From NCBI RefSeq assembly GCF_016613535.2, contig NZ_CP071518.1, positions 3,472,001 to 3,536,000 on the forward strand: 64,000 nt of DNA, in the 5' to 3' direction. The DNA is from Lysobacter solisilvae. Lineage in GTDB: Bacteria; Pseudomonadota; Gammaproteobacteria; Xanthomonadales; Xanthomonadaceae. The position numbers and the translations under genes are program-made. The notes below the pieces were generated by a model. The model was not told the DNA's origin. It did not search any database and worked only from the letters and a program-made list of their open reading frames with translations. Shown piece after piece: positions 16,243-25,308 of the stretch; position 1 is the stretch's first letter, and the number at the start of each line of letters is the position of its first letter.

Positions 16243-18648
16243 ATGACCGTGGCCGGCATCGCGGGAAACCAGATCGACAAGAAGTCACTATCGGAGCGTG
16301 ACATCTGCACGCAGTTCATCGTGCCGGCTCTCAACCGGGCGGGATGGGACTTCGAGCTCCAGGTCCGTGAAGAGGTCTCGTTCACTAAGGGCCGCATCAT
16401 CGTCCGCGGCAAGCTGCATACCAGGGGCGAGGCCAGGCGCGCCGATTTCGTCCTGTACCACCGGCCCAATCTGCCCCTCGCCGTGATCGAGGCGAAGGAC
16501 AACAAACATTCGGTCGGCTCGGGCATGCAACAGGCCCTAGGCTATGCAGACGACCTGCAAGTGCCCTTCGTGTTCTCCAGCAATGGCGACGGGTTCCAGT
16601 TCCACGACCGCACGGGCCTCTCCGATCCGGTCGAGCAAGAGCTGACGCTGGACCAGTTCCCAACCCCGCAGGAACTGTGGCGGCGTTACTGCCAATGGAA
16701 AGGACTGGCTGACGGCGCGGCCGAGCGAGTCGAGGCGCCGTACTACGACGACGGGTCCGGCCGCAGCCCCCGTTACTACCAGGTCAACGCCATCAACCGG
16801 ACCGTCGAGGCAGTTGCCCGCGGCCAGGATCGCATCCTGCTGGTCATGGCCACTGGCACGGGCAAGACCTACACCGCCTTCCAGATCATCTGGCGACTTT
16901 GGAAGTCCAGGCAGAAGAAGCGCATTCTGTTTCTGGCCGACCGCAACATCCTCGTCGACCAGACGCGCAACAACGACTTCAAGCCGTTCGGCGCGCCAAT
17001 GACCAAGATCGCCAAGCGCCAGATCGACACCTCCTACGAGATCTACCTGTCGCTTTATCAGGCGGTCACGGGCAACGAGGAGGAGAAAAACATATACCGG
17101 CAGTTCTCGCGGGACTTCTTCGACCTGGTCGTCGTGGACGAGTGTCATCGCGGCAGCGCGGCCGAGGATTCAGCTTGGCGCGAGGTGCTGGAATACTTCT
17201 CCGGTGCGACCCATATAGGCCTCACGGCCACGCCCAAGGAAACCCGCGAAGTCTCCAGCACGCTCTATTTTGGCGATCCAGTCTACAGCTACAGCCTCAA
17301 ACAGGGCATTGAGGACGGCTTCCTGGCGCCCTACAAGGTCGTGCGCATCGACTTCGACCGCGACCTGCAGGGCTGGCGGCCGCCCAAGGGCATGAAGGAC
17401 AAGCACGGCAACGAGATCGAGGACCGCATCTACAACCTGAGCGACATGGACCGGAACCTGGTCCTGGAGGCGCGTACCCATGCCGTTGCCCAGAAGGTCA
17501 CCGAATACCTGGCCACCGATCCCTACCAGAAGACCATCATCTTCTGCGACGACATCGACCATGCCGAGCGCATGCGCCAGGCGCTGGTCAATCTCAACCC
17601 GGAACGCGTCCGCGAAAACCGCAAGTACGTCATGCGCATCACCGGAGACGACAAGGAAGGCAAGGCCGAGCTGGATAACTTCATCAACCCGGAAGAACGG
17701 TATCCGGTCATCGCCACCACCAGCAAGCTGATGACCACGGGGGTCGATGCACAGACCTGCAAGCTCATCGTGCTCGACCAGCACATCAAATCGATGACCG
17801 AGTTCAAGCAGATAATCGGCCGTGGCACCCGCATCAACGAGGACTACGGCAAATACTGGTTCACGATCATGGATTTCAAGAAGGCGACCGAGCTGTTCGC
17901 CGATCCCGCCTTCGATGGCGATCCAGTGCAGATCTACAGTCCCGGCCCTGGCCAATCGCCTGTCCCGCCGGATGAGGGCGTTGAAGTGGATGGAGGTACG
18001 GGCAGTGCGGACGTGGAAGGTGGCGTGGACGCGGATGGCCGGCGCGGCGAACCGCGCATCCGCTACGTGGTCGACAACCTCCCCGTCACCGTCGTAGCCG
18101 AGCGCGTCCAGTATTACGGGCCGGATGGCCGTCTCATCACCGAATCGCTCAAGGACTACACCCGCGAGCGGGTCCGGCGCCAGTTCGCCTCGCTCGACGA
18201 GTTCCTGCGCCGGTGGTCCGATGCAGCGCAGAAAAAGGCCATCATTCAGGAGCTGGCCGAACAGGGCGTGCTGTGGGAGGCGCTGTCGGAAGAGGTGGAA
18301 GTCAAGCTTGGCAAGCAGCTAGACCCGTTCGACCTGGTCTGCCATGTCGCCTTCGACCAGCCCCCGTTGTCGCGCAGGGAACGCGCGGACAACGTGCGAA
18401 AGCGCAACTACTTCGCCCGATATGGTGGCGCCGCGCGCCAGGTGCTGGAAGGCCTGCTCGACAAGTATGCCGATACGGGAGTCGAGCACATCGAAGACAT
18501 CCGCATCCTGCAGCTGGATCCTTTCCGCCGGCTGGGTGCACCAATGGAACTGGTGTCCAGCCTTGGCGGGCGTGACGGCTACCTGCAGGCGGTGCGTGAC
18601 CTTGAAGACCAGCTGTACACCGCGAGCAATGACGGCGCCGCAGCCTGA
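16243..18648 (+). CDS. hsdR: Type I restriction enzyme, R (motor and nuclease) subunit
   Basis: This 801-residue HsdR is the translocase and endonuclease subunit of a type I restriction-modification complex. The N-terminal nuclease motif is present (Asp68 in ADFVLYH, then Glu83-x-Lys85 in AVIEAKD), followed by helicase motif [13 protein letters not shown] (about residues 203-214), motif [11 protein letters not shown] (about 296-304) and motif [13 protein letters not shown]. The C-terminal ~200 residues match the EcoEI-type R C-terminal domain, suggesting a type IB-like enzyme. It starts after a strong ribosome-binding site (GAGGGGGA). The gene is intact. hsdM follows after 73 bases. Confidence 0.96.
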   Translation: MTVAGIAGNQIDKKSLSERDICTQFIVPALNRAGWDFELQVREEVSFTKGRIIVRGKLHTRGEARRADFVLYHRPNLPLAVIEAKDNKHSVGSGMQQALGYADDLQVPFVFSSNGDGFQFHDRTGLSDPVEQELTLDQFPTPQELWRRYCQWKGLADGAAERVEAPYYDDGSGRSPRYYQVNAINRTVEAVARGQDRILLVMATGTGKTYTAFQIIWRLWKSRQKKRILFLADRNILVDQTRNNDFKPFGAPMTKIAKRQIDTSYEIYLSLYQAVTGNEEEKNIYRQFSRDFFDLVVVDECHRGSAAEDSAWREVLEYFSGATHIGLTATPKETREVSSTLYFGDPVYSYSLKQGIEDGFLAPYKVVRIDFDRDLQGWRPPKGMKDKHGNEIEDRIYNLSDMDRNLVLEARTHAVAQKVTEYLATDPYQKTIIFCDDIDHAERMRQALVNLNPERVRENRKYVMRITGDDKEGKAELDNFINPEERYPVIATTSKLMTTGVDAQTCKLIVLDQHIKSMTEFKQIIGRGTRINEDYGKYWFTIMDFKKATELFADPAFDGDPVQIYSPGPGQSPVPPDEGVEVDGGTGSADVEGGVDADGRRGEPRIRYVVDNLPVTVVAERVQYYGPDGRLITESLKDYTRERVRRQFASLDEFLRRWSDAAQKKAIIQELAEQGVLWEALSEEVEVKLGKQLDPFDLVCHVAFDQPPLSRRERADNVRKRNYFARYGGAARQVLEGLLDKYADTGVEHIEDIRILQLDPFRRLGAPMELVSSLGGRDGYLQAVRDLEDQLYTASNDGAAA

Positions 18649-18721
18649 TCATTCCGCAGAATTTTCTCATCCCTGACCATCGCGCGGTGACCAAATCCCG
18701 CGCCCAGAAGAAGAAGACCGC

Positions 18722-20191
18722 ATGTCTATCGGCTCCACCATCAAATCCATCCAGGACATCATGCGCAAGGATGTCGGCGTCGACGGCGACGCCCAGCGCA
18801 TCGGCCAGCTGGTCTGGATGCTGTTCCTCAAAATTCTTGACGACCGCGAGCAGGAATGGGAGTTGCTCAACGAGGATTACCGCTCGCCATTGCCGCAGCG
18901 GTTGCGCTGGCGGACTTGGGCAGCCGACCCGGAAGGCATCACCGGCGACGAACTGAAGGAGTTCATCGACAACGACCTGTTCCCGTCGCTGCGTGAGCTG
19001 GCGCCGCGCCAGAACAAGCCGCTGGGCTACGTCGTACGGGACGTGTTCCAGGACGCCTACAACTACATGAAGTCAGGCCAACTGCTGCGCCAGGTCGTCA
19101 ACAAGATCCAGGCCGGTGTGGACTTCAACAAGGCGCAGGAACGCCATGCCTTCGGCGATATGTACGAGCAGTTACTGCGTGACCTTCAGGCGGCCGGCAA
19201 TGCAGGTGAGTTCTACACGCCGCGCCCGGTCACCGAGTTCATGGTGCGCATGGTCGACCCAAAGCTGCACGAAACGGTGATGGATCCGGCCTGCGGCACC
19301 GGCGGCTTCCTGACCTGCACTATCGAACACAAGCGCAAGAATTACGTCCGAACCGCCGAGGACGAACAGGTTTTGCAGGCCAGCATCCTGGGCGTCGAGA
19401 AAAAGCCGCTGCCGCACCTGCTGGCCACCACCAACATGGTCCTGCACGGGATCGAGGTGCCCAGCCAGGTCCGGCACGACAACACCCTGTCCCGACCGTT
19501 GACGAGTTGGGGACCGGGCGAGCGGGTGGACTGCGTGGTCGCCAATCCCCCGTTCGGCGGCATGGAGGAAGACGGCATCGAGAACAACTTCCCGTCGGCC
19601 TTCCGCACGCGCGAAACGGCCGACCTGTTCCTCGTTCTGATCATGCAGGTGCTCAAGTCGGGCGGTCGCGCGGCGGTGGTCCTGCCCGACGGTTTCCTAT
19701 TCGGCGAGGGCATCAAGAGTCGGATCAAGGAAAAGCTGCTAACGGAGTGCAACCTGCACACCGTCGTCCGCCTACCCAACGGCGTGTTCAACCCCTACAC
19801 CGGCATCAAGACCAACCTCCTTTTCTTCACCAAGGGCACACCGACCCGCGAGGTGTGGTTCTACGAGCACCAGTATCCTGCCGGCACGAAGAGCTATTCC
19901 AAGACAAAGCCCATGCGCGTCGAGGAGTTTGCGGTCGAGGCAGCTTGGTGGGGTAGCGAGACCGACGGCTACGCCGCGCGGGTGGAGAACGCATTCGCTT
20001 GGAAGGTCGGTGTCGATGATCTTAAGGCGCGGAACTGGAATCTGGACTGCAAGAACCCGCACGTGGGTGAACAAATTAGTCACGATCCCGACGAACTCCT
20101 CTGCCAGTATGAAAAGCTGCAGGGCCAAGTCAGCGAGCTGCGTAATCAGCTCCGGACCATGCTGGCCGAAGCGCTGGAGCGAGGCCAATGA
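18722..20191 (+). CDS. hsdM: Type I restriction-modification, DNA adenine methyltransferase subunit
   Basis: This 489-residue HsdM methylates the N6 of adenine within the site chosen by HsdS. An N-terminal helical bundle (IQDIMRKDVGVDGDAQRIGQ) is followed by the methyltransferase core, with AdoMet motif I DPACGTGGFL (about residue 188) and the catalytic motif NPPFGG (Asn275). The length is normal for the family. Its stop overlaps the hsdS start by four bases (ATGA), indicating translational coupling so that M and S are made together. A purine-rich AGAAGAAGAAG ribosome site precedes the ATG. Confidence 0.97.
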   Translation: MSIGSTIKSIQDIMRKDVGVDGDAQRIGQLVWMLFLKILDDREQEWELLNEDYRSPLPQRLRWRTWAADPEGITGDELKEFIDNDLFPSLRELAPRQNKPLGYVVRDVFQDAYNYMKSGQLLRQVVNKIQAGVDFNKAQERHAFGDMYEQLLRDLQAAGNAGEFYTPRPVTEFMVRMVDPKLHETVMDPACGTGGFLTCTIEHKRKNYVRTAEDEQVLQASILGVEKKPLPHLLATTNMVLHGIEVPSQVRHDNTLSRPLTSWGPGERVDCVVANPPFGGMEEDGIENNFPSAFRTRETADLFLVLIMQVLKSGGRAAVVLPDGFLFGEGIKSRIKEKLLTECNLHTVVRLPNGVFNPYTGIKTNLLFFTKGTPTREVWFYEHQYPAGTKSYSKTKPMRVEEFAVEAAWWGSETDGYAARVENAFAWKVGVDDLKARNWNLDCKNPHVGEQISHDPDELLCQYEKLQGQVSELRNQLRTMLAEALERGQ

Positions 20192-21870
20192 CTGCGCAGC
20201 TCGTCGAGAATATGCCGCTGCTGGCGGGCGCCCCCAATGGCATTCAAAGGCTCCGTGAGTTAATTCTTGAGCTGGCAGCGCGCGGGAAGTTGGTGCCGCA
20301 AGACCCGAGGGATGCACCGGCTCGTGAGTTGCTGAGGGATATTTCCAAAGAAAGATCGAAGCTGATGGCGGAGGGAAAGATCCGCAAGCAGAAGGCCCAA
20401 GCAGAAATCAATGATGAGGGGAAGCCGTACGAGTTGCCTGCTGGATGGCAATGGACGCGACTTGCAGAGGTTGGTCATGATTGGGGGCAGAAAACTCCGA
20501 ATCGGGATTTCACCTATATCGACGTCGGCTCCATTGACAACGCCGCCGGCGTGATCAAAGACCCACAGATTTTGACGGCAAAGTCGGCACCTTCGCGGGC
20601 ACGAAAGCTCGTCAGGCGTGGAACGGTCATCTACTCAACGATCCGTCCGTATCTTCTGAATGTGGCGGTCATTGATCAAGATTATGCGCAAGAGCCCATC
20701 GCGAGCACTGCGTTTGCAGTTGTTCACCCCTATCTGGCCATGCCGTCAAGGTACTTCTTTTGGTACCTGCGGAGCCCTGTTTTTGTTCGTTACGTTGAAT
20801 CAGTACAGATGGGCATTGCCTATCCGGCAATCAACGATGGCCAATTCTTCAGCGGGCTGATTCCGCTCCCTCCCCTCGCCGAGCAACACCGCATCGTCGA
20901 CAAAGTCGATGAGCTCATGGCGCTATGCGACAGACTGGAAGCCCGCCAGGAAGGTGCCGAAAGCGTGCACGCGCAACTGGTTCGTGCGCTGCTCGACAGC
21001 CTGACTCAAGCCGTCGATGCCGAAGACTTCGCTGCTAGCTGGCAGCGTTTGGCCGAACACTTCCACACCCTGTTCACCACCGAATCCAGCGTCGACGCTC
21101 TCAAGCAGGCAGTGCTGCAATTGGCCGTGATGGGCAAGCTGGTTCCGCAAGATCAAGGCGATGAACCAGCTAGTGAGTTGCTCGAGCGAATTTCTCAGAG
21201 AAAGGCGCAACTAGTGGCTGAGGGGAAGGTTAGAAAGCAAACCGCATTGCCCGAGGTTGAGACTAATGAGTGGCCCTACGTACTGCCATCGAGCTGGAGA
21301 TGGGTACGGTTTGGCTCGATCTCAGAAACACGCCTCGGAAAGATGCTCGATAGCGCAAAGAACAAGGGGACGCTGCGGCCTTACCTCCGAAACACCAATG
21401 TTCAGTGGTTTACGTTTGAACTCGATGACCTCAAGAAGATGCGATTTGAAGACCAAGAGCGTCATGAGTACCGGGTTAGTCCGGGAGACCTGGTTATTTG
21501 CGAAGGGGGGGAGCCGGGGAGGTGTGCTGTCTGGCAGAGCGACGTTGAAGAAATGTTTATTCAGAAGGCTCTACATCGCGCTCGCCCTTGGCTGGGCGTT
21601 TCACCATTCTTTATTCAGTTTTGCTTGAAGGTAGGCGCTCAATCAGGGTTGCTTGATCGGTACTTCACTGGGGCAACCATCAAGCATTTGTCTGGCGAGA
21701 AGCTGGCGCGGTATCCCATACAGCTTCCCCCAGTAGCTGAACAACATCGAATCGTTGCCAAAGTGAATCAACTGATGGCCCTCTGCGACCAACTCAACGC
21801 CCGCCTGAGTCAGGCCCGCCAGATGCAAGAGCATCTGGCCAACGCCTTGGTCGAGCAGGCCGTAGCCTGA
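20188..21870 (+). CDS. hsdS: Type I restriction-modification, specificity subunit
   Basis: This 560-residue HsdS has two target-recognition domains and two-fold sequence symmetry. The conserved spacer blocks occur twice: LAARGKLVPQDPRD at about 30 and LAVMGKLVPQDQGD at about 315, then PPLAEQHRIVDKVDELMALC and PPVAEQHRIVAKVNQLMALC. Each recognition domain lies between these repeats and should read one half of a bipartite target. The target cannot be read from sequence. Base composition of the recognition domains (around 20.4-20.8 and 21.3-21.7 kb) is noticeably lower in GC than the neighbours, as expected for recombining specificity genes. No inverted partial hsdS copy is present, so phase variation is not indicated. 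Confidence 0.96.
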   Translation: MTAQLVENMPLLAGAPNGIQRLRELILELAARGKLVPQDPRDAPARELLRDISKERSKLMAEGKIRKQKAQAEINDEGKPYELPAGWQWTRLAEVGHDWGQKTPNRDFTYIDVGSIDNAAGVIKDPQILTAKSAPSRARKLVRRGTVIYSTIRPYLLNVAVIDQDYAQEPIASTAFAVVHPYLAMPSRYFFWYLRSPVFVRYVESVQMGIAYPAINDGQFFSGLIPLPPLAEQHRIVDKVDELMALCDRLEARQEGAESVHAQLVRALLDSLTQAVDAEDFAASWQRLAEHFHTLFTTESSVDALKQAVLQLAVMGKLVPQDQGDEPASELLERISQRKAQLVAEGKVRKQTALPEVETNEWPYVLPSSWRWVRFGSISETRLGKMLDSAKNKGTLRPYLRNTNVQWFTFELDDLKKMRFEDQERHEYRVSPGDLVICEGGEPGRCAVWQSDVEEMFIQKALHRARPWLGVSPFFIQFCLKVGAQSGLLDRYFTGATIKHLSGEKLARYPIQLPPVAEQHRIVAKVNQLMALCDQLNARLSQARQMQEHLANALVEQAVA

Positions 21871-21944
21871 CCGAGTTTGCTGATGCCCATCCGCACCCAG
21901 ATCTTGACCGTCGCCGCTCAGCCGGCTTACCCATACCACTGGAG

Positions 21945-22169
21945 ATGATTCGCCAGGCCATTTGGGAGGGGTCCGATGAGGAGGGCTGGGCGCAACTCGG
22001 CGCCGCCGGTCATTACCTCAACAAGATTCGTCCGGACTTCGACCCGCGCCTGTACGGGCAGAAGAAGCTCAGGCACCTGTTACGCGAGCATCCTCGACAT
22101 TTTACCTTGGAAGAACGCATCCCGCCGGGTGCCACAGGGAAGACCCTTTATGTGCGCGCACTCGAATAA
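21945..22169 (+). CDS. Orphan OST-HTH/LOTUS domain, possibly a truncated NYN-LOTUS protein
   Basis: This is a 74-residue ORF, MIRQAIWEGSDEEGWAQLGA followed by YLNKIRPDFDPRLYGQKKLR, which resembles the OST-HTH/LOTUS domain, a winged-helix RNA-binding module. In most bacterial proteins this domain follows an NYN ribonuclease domain. Here the frame stays open upstream without a start (residues LPIPLE precede Met), but the sequence there is the end of hsdS in another frame, so an NYN part is missing. It could be the tail of a gene cut by arrival of the hsd operon, or a stand-alone small protein read through from hsdS. It sits 74 bases after hsdS. Confidence 0.6.
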   Translation: MIRQAIWEGSDEEGWAQLGAAGHYLNKIRPDFDPRLYGQKKLRHLLREHPRHFTLEERIPPGATGKTLYVRALE

Positions 22170-22281
22170 GCGGCACATAGACGGATATGCAGCCTCCGGC
22201 CCAAATTCGTATTGCTGATCCGGGAATCGGCCGGCAAATCAAGGCCGATCTACAAGACTCACCAAATCCACAGGGGATTCC

Positions 22282-22704
22282 ATGAAGAAGTTCGCATTGG
22301 CGGCAATGTCCATCGCTGCGCTTACCGCCTGCACTGCCGTGCAGGTCAAGCCGGTCACCGGCGTGGCGGAGCTCAAGAAGGTCTGCGTCGTCAGCAACCC
22401 GAAGGTGATCGTCGAGGACTTCGTGGATGTGGTGCGGGACGGGTTCAGCCGTCATAGCATCGCGACGGACGTGGTGAGTAGCGAGGCGGCTGGTGGTTGC
22501 GATGTCACCCTGACGTATACGGCACTCAGGTCCTGGGATATGGCGCCGTATCTGTCGCATGCGGAGTTGCGCTTGTGGCGGGGTGGCATGCAGATCGGGT
22601 ACGCGGAGTACCACCTTCGCGGGAAGGGTGGGTTTGCGCTGACGAAGTGGCAGGGGACGAAGGCGAAGATGGATCCGGTGATTGATCAGTTGTTGGCGCA
22701 GTGA
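22282..22704 (+). CDS. Sbal_3080-type lipoprotein
   Basis: This 140-residue lipoprotein has the signal MKKFALAAMSIAALTAC, with lipobox LTAC and Cys17 as the lipidation site. The mature part (VTGVAELKKVCVVSNPKVIV, then CDVTLTYTALRSWD, LWRGGMQIGYAEYHL) matches the Sbal_3080 family of small proteobacterial lipoproteins, whose function is unknown. Position +2 after Cys is Thr, so outer-membrane sorting is expected. It starts 112 bases after the LOTUS ORF and is followed by REP-like repeats. Confidence 0.85.
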   Translation: MKKFALAAMSIAALTACTAVQVKPVTGVAELKKVCVVSNPKVIVEDFVDVVRDGFSRHSIATDVVSSEAAGGCDVTLTYTALRSWDMAPYLSHAELRLWRGGMQIGYAEYHLRGKGGFALTKWQGTKAKMDPVIDQLLAQ

Positions 22705-22723
22705 GGTAGGCGCTGGGCGGAAG

Positions 22724-22900
22724 TCGCTGGATCCCCGCGTTCGCGGGGATGACGAGGCTGGGGGGGGGACGGGCCTTTTCGTGGACAAGGCGGACGTCCA
22801 TGGACGACCAGCTTCGCGAGGCGCTTCCCGCCTTCGCGGGGATGACTAGCCTCAAGAATGACGCGCCTCCCCGCCTCGCGGGGATGACGGCGGTAGGTGG
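22724..22900. repeat. REP-like elements
   Basis: Several palindromic units of the family GGATCCCCGCGTTCGCGGGG followed by ATGACG occur here: one complete unit at about 22727-22753, then shortened variants to 22890. One of them carries GACCAGCTTCGCGAGGCGCT in its middle, a relative of the composite element seen at 23.58, 25.06, 31.89 and 32.59 kb. Confidence 0.75.
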
Positions 22901-22933
22901 GGCACCGGGCTGGGAATCGGAGGGGGCGCGGGG

Positions 22934-23548
22934 ATGGGAAGCTGGATCGATGTGCATCGCTGGATGCTGGTCATGCTTGCTCGGCTTACCTTCAACCCGG
23001 TGAAGGAGGCCTGGTATCCCGTCGATCGCTCGGGGCGGCCGGATCTGCGGTACTACCGCGATGACTTGGCCCACTACGTGCGCTTGTACGAGATGTATCT
23101 CGATGCGTTGCGGGAGCGGCGCTCGCAGGGGCGTCGGTTGTGGACGTTGCGGACGCATGCGCAGTGGGGACTGATCGCCAAGGGCCCGGCGGCGGCGGGG
23201 TATGCGGCGGCGCTGTTGCGGCATGCCGAGGCTTCTGCGCGTGAGGATGGTGCTGCGATTCTCGGGGCGCTGGTGGGCGATGACGCGGCGGTGGACGTGC
23301 TGGTGGGGGCGTTGCAGGTGGAGCAGGACCTCGAGGCGCGCGATGCGATCGTGGTGGCGTTGGGGCGGTTGCGGAATCGGCGTGCCCTGCCCGCGCTTGC
23401 TGCGCTGGTTGAGGATGAGGACGGCGACGGGGATACGCGGTGGACGGCGGTGGAGAGCGTGGGGCTTATCGCGAGGCGGCGGTTTATTGGGCAGGTGGAT
23501 CCGGTGGGGGCTGCGCGGGAGTGGTTGCGGGGGCGTGAGGTGCGGTAG
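22934..23548 (+). CDS. HEAT-repeat domain protein
   Basis: This 204-residue soluble protein has paired helices in its C-terminal half: ADILGALVGDDAAVDVLVGA-like units at about residues 108-130, 135-158 (ARDAIVVALGRLRNRRALPA) and 160-185 (WTAVESVGLIARR). These are HEAT or PBS-lyase-type repeats, usually protein-binding scaffolds. The N-terminal 90 residues are aromatic and basic (WYPVDRSGRPDLRYYRDD) and I do not recognise them. It is flanked by REP elements on both sides. Its binding partner is unknown. Confidence 0.7.
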   Translation: MGSWIDVHRWMLVMLARLTFNPVKEAWYPVDRSGRPDLRYYRDDLAHYVRLYEMYLDALRERRSQGRRLWTLRTHAQWGLIAKGPAAAGYAAALLRHAEASAREDGAAILGALVGDDAAVDVLVGALQVEQDLEARDAIVVALGRLRNRRALPALAALVEDEDGDGDTRWTAVESVGLIARRRFIGQVDPVGAAREWLRGREVR

Positions 23549-23580
23549 CTTCGCTGTGGTCGCTGCGGAGAGCGAAAGTC

Positions 23581-23637
23581 GCTGGATGACCAGCTTCGCT
23601 GTTGAAAGGCGCTTCCCGCGTGCGCGGGGATGACGAG
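23581..23637. repeat. Composite REP element (with 26-bp internal segment)
   Basis: This REP-like hairpin unit is interrupted by the segment GACCAGCTTCGCTGTTGAAA then GGCGCTT, before the usual CCCGCGTGCGCGGGGATGAC. The same composite occurs at 25.06, 31.89 and 32.59 kb. Confidence 0.75.
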
Positions 23638-23709
23638 GTTGGTGGAGGCGGCTCTTAGCGCCTTCCGTGAAGTCGCTATGACATTGCCAAGAAGAGGAGG
23701 TCACTAACC

Positions 23710-24198
23710 ATGCCCGCAAAGGCTACAAGGAAGCCCAGTGCGCCCGAGACCACTCATGAACTACGTGCGAAGGCTGTTTTCAACGCCCACTTGAAAACGC
23801 CCGGGCTCGTGGATTGGCGAAGGTTCGTAAAATCTCCGCACTTCGAATTGCTGGCAGCGTCGGCTACGGACCACTACAAGCAACACGGGGACTCTACCCT
23901 GATTGCGCGGCTCGTGAAGCCACTTCAAAGCAACCTCGCTTACAAACCTGTTCTCTTGTGGTTTCTTGACAGCTGCCAATTGGAAAGTGAGTTTGTTGGA
24001 CTCGACTTGCGCCTGCGGCGAACCTCGGCACCCCGCGCGCTCGAAGGCAACTTGGCGCACTACCTGCGTTCTTACCGGGGAACCGCGACTGCGATGGGCG
24101 CCAAGCAGGACAAGGCTCCTACACCAGACCCAGAGCGTGGCCGAGGTGGCAATCCCTTCTTGCAGGGCGGCGCACCAGGCTTAGGTAAGAGGAGCTAA
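23710..24198 (+). CDS. Hypothetical protein
   Basis: This is a 162-residue protein that I cannot assign. The N-terminal 20 residues are basic and polar. The centre (residues about 20-125) looks like a compact helical domain, with HFELLAASATDHYKQHGDST and LVKPLQSNLAYKPVLLWFLD. The C-terminal 30 residues are Gly/Pro/Arg-rich and probably disordered. A good ribosome-binding site (AGAGGAGG) precedes the ATG. GC content is lower than in the flanking genes, which hints at horizontal origin. It is bordered by REP elements. Confidence 0.65.
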   Translation: MPAKATRKPSAPETTHELRAKAVFNAHLKTPGLVDWRRFVKSPHFELLAASATDHYKQHGDSTLIARLVKPLQSNLAYKPVLLWFLDSCQLESEFVGLDLRLRRTSAPRALEGNLAHYLRSYRGTATAMGAKQDKAPTPDPERGRGGNPFLQGGAPGLGKRS

Positions 24199-24278
24199 GG
24201 GTCCGACGGGACTCCTGACTTGGATCGCGATCGCGACCGACGCTCCCAGCATGAGCAAACCAGGGCCCGGCCCCGCAG

Positions 24279-24629
24279 TCACAGCTCGGTGTACTTCGTG
24301 ATCCTGCCTTTTGCCTTTTCGACCGGGTATTTGGCGGCGTTCTTGGCGAGCTTGTCCCTCGCTGCGGCCATGATGTCGACGTCGAGCTTGTCGGCCAGGC
24401 GGATCAGGTAGAAGAGGACGTCGGCGATTTCGTCGCCGACGGCTTGGCGCTTGGCGTCGGTGAGGGACCAGCTTTGTTCCTCGGTGAGCCACTGGAAGTG
24501 TTCGAGGATTTCGGAGGCTTCTACGGCGAGTGCGGAGGCCAGGTTCTTGGGGGTGTGGAACTGGTCCCATTCGCGCTCTGCTGCGAAGGTGCGGAGGGTG
24601 GATTTCAGGGATTCGATGTCGGTGGGCAT
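24279..24629 (-). CDS. MazG-like nucleotide pyrophosphohydrolase (dCTPase-type)
   Basis: This 116-residue all-alpha NTP pyrophosphohydrolase belongs to the MazG/RS21-C6 group. The metal-binding signature is complete: EASEILEHFQW (ExxE) and GDEIADVLFYLIRLAD (E..D) coordinate magnesium. The opening WDQFHTPKNLASALAVEA is typical of the dCTP pyrophosphatase-like branch, so house-cleaning of non-canonical or excess pyrimidine nucleotides is likely. It is a single-gene unit on the minus strand. The exact substrate cannot be read from sequence. Confidence 0.9.
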   Translation of the reverse strand: MPTDIESLKSTLRTFAAEREWDQFHTPKNLASALAVEASEILEHFQWLTEEQSWSLTDAKRQAVGDEIADVLFYLIRLADKLDVDIMAAARDKLAKNAAKYPVEKAKGRITKYTEL

Positions 24630-24734
24630 GGGTGGCTCCGTGGGGCTGGGGGAATGCTACATGCCGTTGCAGGGGCGTCGCTTGGGTGCGCCTTGCTTGC
24701 CCAGGGGCCACAAGTCCGTTGGTTGTGGTGGAAA

Positions 24735-25200
24735 GCGGAAGTCGCTGGATCCCCGCGTGCGCGGGGATGACGGGGGTGGGGGATTGCGAAGGCTTCGGGG
24801 ACGGGACGAGAGCGGAAGTCGCTGATTGCGAAGGCTTCGGGGACGGCGCGGGGAGCGGAAGTCGCTGGATCCCCGCGTGCGCGGGGATGACGGGCTGGGG
24901 GATCACGAAGGCTTCGGGGAGGGACTGGAGCTAACGTCCATGGATCCCCGCCTTCGCGGGGATGACGGGCTGGGGATTACGAAGGCTTCGGGGGGACGGC
25001 ACTAGAGCGGAAGTTGCTGGATCCCCGCGTGCGCGGGGATGACGAACTCGGTGATCTGTATGACCAGCTTCGCTGTTGAGAGGCGCTTCCCGCGTGAGCG
25101 GGGATGACGGACTGGGGGGTGCACGAAGTCTTCGTCGACTGCACAAGGCTAGCGTCCATGGATCCCCGCCTTCGCGGGGATGACGGACGTGGTGCCTTCG
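24735..25200. repeat. Cluster of REP-like elements
   Basis: At least five palindromic units (GGATCCCCGCGTGCGCGGGG plus ATGACG and close variants) lie at about 24745, 24864, 24940, 25019 and 25156. A composite version with the GACCAGCTTCGCTGTTGAGA segment lies at 25059-25110. Between them is a repeated phrase GCGAAGGCTTCGGGGACGG. No gene is visible from 24630 to 25308. Confidence 0.8.
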
Positions 25201-25308
25201 CGGGGATGAGTAGGGCTTGCGCAGGGATTGACGTGCGGCGGTGCGTGGATCACGAGCGAGGCGTCAGCGCTTGTAGACGAAGCAGGCGCGTACGAGGTCC
25301 TCGTGTCG

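Noticed and set aside
20188..21870. Phase-variable hsdS system
   Set aside because: There is only one hsdS, no inverted partial copies and no recombinase gene nearby.
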